A stretch of 10,203 nt of DNA, taken from NCBI RefSeq assembly GCF_014359955.1, contig NZ_JACIYL010000072.1, forward strand, positions 1 to 10,203, in the 5' to 3' direction. Position 1 is the first letter of the stretch. Each line of letters begins with the position of its first letter. The stretch is from Thermogutta sp. (GTDB lineage Bacteria > Planctomycetota > Planctomycetia > Pirellulales > Thermoguttaceae). The notes under the pieces were generated by a model, which was given only the letters and a program-made list of their open reading frames with translations, had not been told where the DNA came from and ran no database searches. This document shows, one piece after another, positions 6,201 through 10,203 of this stretch. Position numbers and translations under genes: made by a program.

Positions 6201-6650
6201 TCACGGAGACGAGAGAATCTCGCCCACCATTTCCCACCAGGTTCGCCGGGGGTATCGCGGTCCCAATCGTTCCCGAATCATCGTCTGGATCTGCTCACAC
6301 GTGTGGGAGTAGTGCTTCTTGTCGTCAAAGCTGACCATTTCCAGCCCCAGGCAAGGCGTCATGTCACCGTCGAGCACGCCTGTATAAGCGAAAATAAACC
6401 ACTTCAGCCGCGGCATCGAACGCACAAAGGCAATCGACGGCATCTGCCCGCAATGAGTCATTTTCAGCAATTCCAATCGCGGCAGCGTGGCCACATGGGC
6501 ATGGTCGCTGATCTTCCGACACACATCCAATTCCAGCGCCCGCAGGGACTCGCAGCTCAACTCTCCGATCCGCTCTAGCTTTGTACAGTACGCAAGGTTC
6601 AGATACCGCAGTCGGCCAAACCTCTCCAGCCCGGCAAGCGAATGAATCGG
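6146..6650. repeat. Long direct repeat, copy 2 (LRR 3' half plus flank)
   Basis: Same orientation and register as 1-505. Most mismatches fall within the coding part; the 3' flank is perfectly preserved, which suggests recent exchange or selection on the flank. Confidence 0.92.
6179..6213 (-). other. Stem-loop spanning the LRR copy 2 stop codon
   Basis: The same inverted repeat as at 34-68 lies at 6179-6186 and 6206-6213, again around the stop codon. It is unchanged because it falls within the perfectly conserved 88 bases. Confidence 0.45.
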
Positions 6651-7229
6651 CGATTGGATTACCTGTAACGACTTCAGGCTGGGAAACTCCGGCAGTTCCG
6701 TGAAGTCCTTGCTCTTGGGCCTGTACCTGGATATTGACAGGTGCTCGAGCGTTTCCAGGCGGTTGGGCCATGCGATGTTTCTGTCCCAGTCAATAACCAG
6801 GCTTCGCAGGTGCGGGAACCATGACAGGTCGAGGGGCTGCTGATTGTCTTCGATCCACAGGTGACGCAATTGTTTAAGGTATGCCAGGCCTCCAATCTGG
6901 AGACTGTCCGCGTGGCGGATTTCCAGTCTCTGGATGTCGGGATAATCTTTCAGGAAATTGAGATCCCTCCGCGTAAAACCGTGGGCGCCGCTTATGTAAA
7001 GACCGTCGAAGTGCTCCCGGTAATACCGCTCCATGCACTTGCGCAATGACTGGGACCTGACCACGAGATAGCGCAATTTGGGACCACCCATGTACTCGCA
7101 ACATTCGAAATAGTCGGACGGTTCCCAAGAGAAATCGCCATCTGCTACAATCATCGTCTGGTATCTTCCGCGACAGGTGATTTGAACAGGCACACCTCCA
7201 CCCGGCCAGTACGAAGCCTCGTCAGACAC
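6201..7229 (-). CDS. Leucine-rich-repeat protein, copy 2 (342 aa)
   Basis: Paralogue of the LRR protein at 56-1000. Residues about 70-300 are degenerate leucine-rich repeats (LRHLWIEDNQQPLDLSW, LEHLSISRY, LKSLQVIQ, LRYLNLAYC, LRALELDVC, LELLKMTHC). It is 28 residues longer at the N-terminus, which has its own short domain (VPVQITCRGRYQTMIVADGDF) not seen in copy 1. Residues 193-342 are nearly identical to copy 1; the first half is strongly diverged. The start is a GTG preceded by AAGGG about 10 bases away, and that Shine-Dalgarno-like sequence lies in the loop of an inverted repeat. The protein appears cytoplasmic. Position between orphan immunity genes suggests a toxin-binding role, but this is inference. 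Confidence 0.85.
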   Translation of the reverse strand: MSDEASYWPGGGVPVQITCRGRYQTMIVADGDFSWEPSDYFECCEYMGGPKLRYLVVRSQSLRKCMERYYREHFDGLYISGAHGFTRRDLNFLKDYPDIQRLEIRHADSLQIGGLAYLKQLRHLWIEDNQQPLDLSWFPHLRSLVIDWDRNIAWPNRLETLEHLSISRYRPKSKDFTELPEFPSLKSLQVIQSPIHSLAGLERFGRLRYLNLAYCTKLERIGELSCESLRALELDVCRKISDHAHVATLPRLELLKMTHCGQMPSIAFVRSMPRLKWFIFAYTGVLDGDMTPCLGLEMVSFDDKKHYSHTCEQIQTMIRERLGPRYPRRTWWEMVGEILSSP

Positions 7230-7261
7230 GACAGGCCGACCCTTGGAGAGATCTGCCTGTC
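7230..7261 (-). promoter_or_regulatory. Inverted repeat enclosing the putative RBS of LRR copy 2
   Basis: GACAGGC (7230-7236) and GCCTGTC (7255-7261) are perfect inverted repeats separated by 18 bases. On the minus strand the hairpin directly abuts the GTG start and its loop contains AAGGG, the only Shine-Dalgarno candidate. It could modulate translation or be an operator; there is no direct evidence of either. Confidence 0.35.
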
Positions 7262-7294
7262 AGGTCCGCTTCTCCACGTTGGATCATCCATCTC
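7256..7294. repeat. Diverged intergenic block, copy B
   Basis: Partner of 3085-3123, starting CCTGTCAGGTCCGCTT. It lies upstream of the LRR copy 2 start on the minus strand and may be part of its leader. Confidence 0.45.
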
Positions 7295-7323
7295 ATTTCA
7301 CCGGGCACGCCAAGCACGTACCG

Positions 7324-7352
7324 GTAGGGGCAATTCATGAGTGGGCCCCTAC
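7324..7352. repeat. Palindromic element, copy 2 (degenerate)
   Basis: GTAGGGGC (7324-7331) pairs with GCCCCTAC (7345-7352); one further base pair outside each arm makes a 9-bp stem. The left half GGGGCAATTCATGA matches the element at 2958-2985 closely; the right half carries changes that break the centre. No T-tract follows. It lies between the 142-aa gene and LRR copy 2. Confidence 0.65.
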
Positions 7353-7464
7353 CTCGCTCCCACAACTTCGCCCATGCGCTATGTCTTGTGCCGACGGCTT
7401 ATCGTTGCTCCTACCGATGCTGATGCGTTTCACCAGTCCAGGCGTGTTCAAACTCCAGAGTTTA

Positions 7465-7893
7465 TCACGCCACCTCCAGAATCAGCTCCGTGCCGTCATA
7501 GTAACCCTCTCCGTCTGCCTGTAAATAGCCCTCGTACGTGGAAAAAAGCCATTCCCACAAAGGATCTATCTTTTGGAGAGTCGCCTCCGTCCCACAATTT
7601 CCGAAGATTACCTGCACGGCTATGATCGCGCGGGCTTTGCGGAGAGCCTGTCTTACCTTCCGGGCGTTTTCCCCGGGAATATCCTCGATTTCCTCTAACA
7701 GCTCCTCCCTTTCTTCTTCGAATAGATCCTCCCCGGGGACGTTAATTTCCACAACGCCGTAGACCCGGCCCCCGTACGCCAACTTGCCGTTGCGGAGACT
7801 GTAGCGCGGGTCGCGGGAGGCCAGTGCCGTTTCGATTCGCGAGAGCGACACATCTCCCTCACCCACCACGATATACCGCATGTAGTAGCTCAT
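7465..7893 (-). CDS. 142-aa unknown protein, possible immunity protein
   Basis: I do not recognise the family. The protein begins YYMRYIVVGEGDVSLSRIE, has a GRVYGVVEINVPGEDLF strand pair (42-58), a very acidic helix EEEREELLEEIEDI (59-72), a helix with basic residues (78-88) leading into AIIAVQVIF (89-97), and ends in WEWLFSTYEGYLQADGEGYYDG (113-134). Small, acidic and soluble, it has the character of an immunity protein that mimics nucleic acid or plugs an active site, but that is only a resemblance. The ATG at 7891-7893 has GGAAAGG about 9 bases upstream. It sits alone between a decayed gene and the LRR gene. Confidence 0.8.
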   Translation of the reverse strand: MSYYMRYIVVGEGDVSLSRIETALASRDPRYSLRNGKLAYGGRVYGVVEINVPGEDLFEEEREELLEEIEDIPGENARKVRQALRKARAIIAVQVIFGNCGTEATLQKIDPLWEWLFSTYEGYLQADGEGYYDGTELILEVA

Positions 7894-8004
7894 TGGCCGT
7901 GCCTTTCCGCGCCCTGCCGGACTATCGCATTTTTCCTGTCACCTCAACCGGACCAGCAGTGCAACGCTGATCGATATCTATGCGGACGTTTTTTACACCG
8001 GACA

Positions 8005-8250
8005 TCAGAGGTATTCGTCGTCGAAGTTGAATCCGCCAACTATTGTCTCTGGGTGCCACCAGACCGAATATCCCTATGAAAAGGTTTTTAACATCTCAAG
8101 CCAACTGCATAGCTACGAGTGCCGCCCGTGCGATGTCCCGACAGCAGTAAACCACCCAGCGGAAAATGCGCTCTATCTTGCGATAAGGCACGTCCCTACC
8201 ACTTATCGCAACGATTCCCACAAAAAGGTGGTGGAATCCTCGCGGATCAT
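8005..8250 (-). pseudogene. Broken short gene with ATGA-coupled start
   Basis: An ATG at 8248-8250 overlaps the stop of the 158-aa gene by four bases and begins MIREDSTTFLWESLR before a TAA. Another frame then reads SGRDVPYRKIERIFRWVVYC to a stop at 8096. The original frame returns with GYSVWWHPETIVGGFNFDDE and a stop at 8005-8007. Start and final stop are in the same frame (82 codons), so two compensating frameshifts plus point stops would explain the pattern of a dead gene of about 81 residues. The product is not recognised. Confidence 0.4.
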
Positions 8251-8723
8251 TTTTTCGTTTTGTACGGGTTGAATGCTCGAGCGAGTTTCCTATAGATCTG
8301 AAAATATTCGGTATGTTCGATAATTTCGCCGGTGTTACAACATTCAACTTTGTTGACAATTCCAAGGCTTGGATATTTCGGATAGAAAAGAATAATCATA
8401 CCATTGAGCGAGCAGAAACTGTCTGGATTACCTACCGCACTCACATCTATATTTCCACTAATGACCTTGCTCATCACAAAGAACTGCCAATTCTCCTCCG
8501 TAGCCACGGCCGGTAGCTCTTCGATGGCGTAATAGCTCACCTGCGGCTCGTAGGTCTTGTCGCGCTTTACCCGTATGACGTTTACGAGCACATAGGGGGC
8601 CCATTGTTCAGGAAGTCCTGCCTGAAGTGCCTGAACCACCTGCTCGCCGGTAGCGCGAAAATCGAAGACCCGCCCTCGCCCGAGGCGGTACCAGTTCTCT
8701 ATGTCCCAGATCACCCTGGCCAC
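8247..8723 (-). CDS. 158-aa unknown protein, possible immunity protein
   Basis: No family recognised. Visible parts are an aromatic N-terminus (VIWDIENWYRLGRGRVFDF, 4-22), a helix TGEQVVQALQAGLPEQWAPY (25-44), strands YVLVNVIRV (44-52) and VSYYAIEEL (62-70), and a C-terminal half with SLNGMIILFYP (105-115) and a helix leading to a basic tail (FQIYRKLARAFNPYKTKK, 141-158). It is soluble and without signal peptide. The start is a GTG with a strong GGGAGGGAG Shine-Dalgarno. The preceding remnant overlaps its start by about 13 bases, and a broken gene overlaps its stop, as in a translationally coupled operon. By position it may be an immunity protein of the array. Confidence 0.78.
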   Translation of the reverse strand: MARVIWDIENWYRLGRGRVFDFRATGEQVVQALQAGLPEQWAPYVLVNVIRVKRDKTYEPQVSYYAIEELPAVATEENWQFFVMSKVISGNIDVSAVGNPDSFCSLNGMIILFYPKYPSLGIVNKVECCNTGEIIEHTEYFQIYRKLARAFNPYKTKK

Positions 8724-8957
8724 TGACTCCCTCCCGCAAATTCATACGGCCCGTCTTCCACCCCGGGGTTGTTCCACCGCAGCTTACAAAAAGAGAGCTT
8801 GATGCTGTATTGACTTCCGCTTTTCCATGGGTCTGTCTGGGCGACCGCCAGTTTACTTCGGAGCACCCCCGCGATCAACCCATCGAAAGCTCAGGGGATA
8901 TCCAACCTTGATGGCTCTATAGAAGTCAAAGGCTCGATCTCTTGTAGCGGCAATCCG
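8711..8957 (-). pseudogene. Frameshifted gene remnant at the head of the array
   Basis: Two overlapping frames look coding. The first (8853-8957) contains RAFDFYRAIKVGYPLSFRW and ends at a TAA; the second (8711-8890) contains SGSQYSIKLSFCKLRWNN and GVEDGPYEFAGG and ends with a TGA just inside the start of the 158-aa gene. A single frameshift near 8860-8885 would join them into one C-terminal fragment of about 80 residues with no start. The family is not recognised; a toxin C-terminus or an immunity protein are both possible. Confidence 0.4.
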
Positions 8958-9233
8958 TCAATTGGCCCTATCGTCAGCTAAGTGCGACCCGGGAGTGACC
9001 AGCCCGTCAGGTTCCACACAGGGTGAATCTTACTCCCAGGCACACTGTTCTCGGCATCCCTCCCTCCTGCCAGGGGCGGAAACACAACTCGGGATGAGTC
9101 GGTTGTTACTGGGATACCCAACCGAGCGGCGGCGCGATAAATTGAGCGTTTTCAGGGGCGATTACCGGAACCCGCACAGGCTTCTGAATTTCCCAGTCTG
9201 TAAGATTAACGCAACTTCCGGTCTTGACCAGCC
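8958..9233. other. Divergent intergenic region upstream of pheS
   Basis: This 276-base stretch separates the minus-strand array from plus-strand pheS. It holds a 7-bp perfect inverted repeat TCGGTTG/CAACCGA (9099-9105 and 9119-9125, 13-base loop) and a weaker GGGAGT/ACTCCC pair (8991-8996, 9032-9037). No convincing -35/-10 pair at normal spacing, no T-box motif and no Phe-rich leader peptide is visible. Promoters for both directions should lie here if the array is transcribed as one unit. Confidence 0.4.
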
Positions 9234-10203
9234 ATGGATGACATTTTGCAACAACTCAGGCACGACCTCGAAGCCGCTCAGGACTCCAAACAACTGGAGC
9301 AGGTGCGCATCAAGTATCTCGGGCGGAAGGGTGTGATCACGACCCTTGCCAAAAGCACCGATTTCAGTCGTTTGTCGCCGGAGGAAAAACGAAGTTTCGG
9401 CCAGCGGTTGAACACCCTCAAGTCGGAAGCCGAACGGCTCCTTGCCGAGGCCACAGCCCGGATCCAGGCACTGGAGAAAGACCGCGTGCGGCGAATCGCC
9501 GGCCTGGACCTCTCGCTTCCCTCGATCGACCGCCGCATGGGAAGCATCCACCCCATTGCACTTGTTCAGATGGAACTGGAAGAGATTTTTCAGGGGATGG
9601 GCTTCCGCGTCCTTACCGGATACGAAGTCGAGCTGGAATATTACAATTTTGACGCTCTCAATATCCCGCCGGACCATCCTGCACGCGATATGCAGGATAC
9701 GTTCTGGCTGGATAACGGAATGCTCCTGCGGACGCACACTTCCGCCAACCAGGTTCGCGCGCTGGAAACGTACGGCGTGCCCCTGCGAGCGATCTTTCCC
9801 GGGCGGTGCTTTCGGAACGAGGCCATTGATGCCAGTCACGAGAACACTTTCTACCAACTCGAAGGCCTGCTCGTCGATCGCGATATTTCCGTCGCTCATC
9901 TCATCGCCGTCATGAAGACCCTGTTAAGCCAGGTCTTCCGGCGTGAGGTGACCGTCCGGCTGCGGCCTGGATTTTTCCCTTTCGTGGAACCGGGTTTTGA
10001 ACTCGACGTGCAGTGCCTCATTTGCGGGGGAAAAGGATGCCCCACATGCAAACAAACAGGCTGGATCGAGCTGATCCCCTGTGGGTTGGTCCATCCTAAA
10101 GTCCTCGAATTCGGCCGTGTTGATCCACAGATGTACAGTGGCTTTGCCTTCGGCATGGGGTTGACGCGTCTGGCCATGATGAAATACGGCATTCCCGATA
10201 TCC
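9234..10203 (+). CDS. pheS: Phenylalanine-tRNA ligase alpha subunit (3'-truncated by window end)
   Basis: The first 323 residues of cytoplasmic PheS, which with PheT charges tRNA-Phe with phenylalanine using ATP. The N-terminal coiled-coil arm is at about 1-88, with KYLGRKG (28-34). The class II core follows: HPARDMQDTFW (148-158), RTHTSANQVR (166-175), motif 2 RCFRNEAIDASHENTFYQLEG (191-211) and motif 3 GFAFGMGLTRLAM (303-315). An insert CLICGGKGCPTC (261-272) gives four cysteines at 261, 264, 269 and 272, a likely zinc knuckle seen in a subset of bacterial PheS. The ATG at 9234 fits the family N-terminus; no clear Shine-Dalgarno precedes it, and the nearby ATG at 9238 is out of frame. About 15-20 residues are missing beyond the window. 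pheT probably follows. Confidence 0.97.
   Translation, partial: MDDILQQLRHDLEAAQDSKQLEQVRIKYLGRKGVITTLAKSTDFSRLSPEEKRSFGQRLNTLKSEAERLLAEATARIQALEKDRVRRIAGLDLSLPSIDRRMGSIHPIALVQMELEEIFQGMGFRVLTGYEVELEYYNFDALNIPPDHPARDMQDTFWLDNGMLLRTHTSANQVRALETYGVPLRAIFPGRCFRNEAIDASHENTFYQLEGLLVDRDISVAHLIAVMKTLLSQVFRREVTVRLRPGFFPFVEPGFELDVQCLICGGKGCPTCKQTGWIELIPCGLVHPKVLEFGRVDPQMYSGFAFGMGLTRLAMMKYGIPDI

Noticed and set aside
5941..6237. Minus-strand frame of 98 codons overlapping the 3' end of LRR copy 2
   Set aside because: It begins inside the LRR gene in another frame and shows no similarity that I recognise; the neighbouring frame with the SUKH-like tail is the better candidate.
7324..7352. Intrinsic terminator
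   Set aside because: The stem is strong but neither strand has a following T-run, and a related palindrome exists elsewhere, so a dispersed repeat is more likely.
8958..9233. T-box or phenylalanine attenuator leader for pheS
   Set aside because: No T-box consensus, no terminator with T-tract and no Phe-rich leader peptide were found.
9162..9899. Minus-strand open frame of 245 codons
   Set aside because: It is antisense to pheS, whose plus-strand frame is unmistakable and uninterrupted to the window end.
1..10203. CRISPR array, tRNA or rRNA genes, transposase or integrase genes
   Set aside because: No regularly spaced short repeats, no tRNA-like cloverleaf or rRNA sequence, and no transposase or recombinase motif was seen in the reading frames.

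Overview
The window looks like a chromosomal accessory island lying against a housekeeping gene in a mesophilic-to-thermophilic Gram-negative-type bacterium of moderately high GC. Planctomycetes would fit (orphan Hint-toxin/immunity debris, DUF2750, a PheS of the Cys-insert type), but nothing here fixes the lineage, so treat that as a guess.

Layout. Everything from 1 to about 8957 reads on the minus strand. At the right edge pheS (phenylalanyl-tRNA synthetase alpha subunit) reads on the plus strand and runs off the window. In transcription order (right to left) the minus-strand island holds: a frameshifted remnant (8711-8957); a 158-aa unknown protein (8247-8723); a broken short gene (8005-8250); a 142-aa unknown protein (7465-7893); a leucine-rich-repeat (LRR) protein (6201-7229); a short tail resembling a SUKH-family C-terminus (5892-6080); an intact SMI1/KNR4-type protein (5220-5882); a truncated Hint-HNH nuclease toxin (4660-5103) whose stop overlaps the start of a classic SMI1/KNR4 immunity gene (4217-4663); a second, decayed Hint tail (3918-4117) with toxin-like debris; a 159-aa unknown, probable immunity protein (3190-3669); a 290-aa protein ending in Sel1 repeats (2014-2886) overlapping a 51-aa Cys4 microprotein (1862-2017); a small unresolved remnant (1549-1805); a DUF2750 protein (1164-1568); and a second LRR protein (56-1000).

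How it fits together. The pattern is that of a bacterial polymorphic-toxin immunity array: displaced C-terminal toxin cassettes that keep only the last piece of the Hint autoprotease, each followed by immunity-type genes, with many decayed pieces between them. No full-length toxin (no secretion or RHS/filament region) is in the window. The two LRR genes are paralogues whose last 150 residues and 3' flanks are about 93% identical while their first halves are much more diverged, which suggests segmental exchange. Two copies of a 28-bp palindromic element and a diverged 39-bp intergenic block recur between genes. All functional assignments of the small genes as immunity proteins are inferred from family (SUKH, DUF2750) or from neighbourhood; none of the unknowns is recognised.
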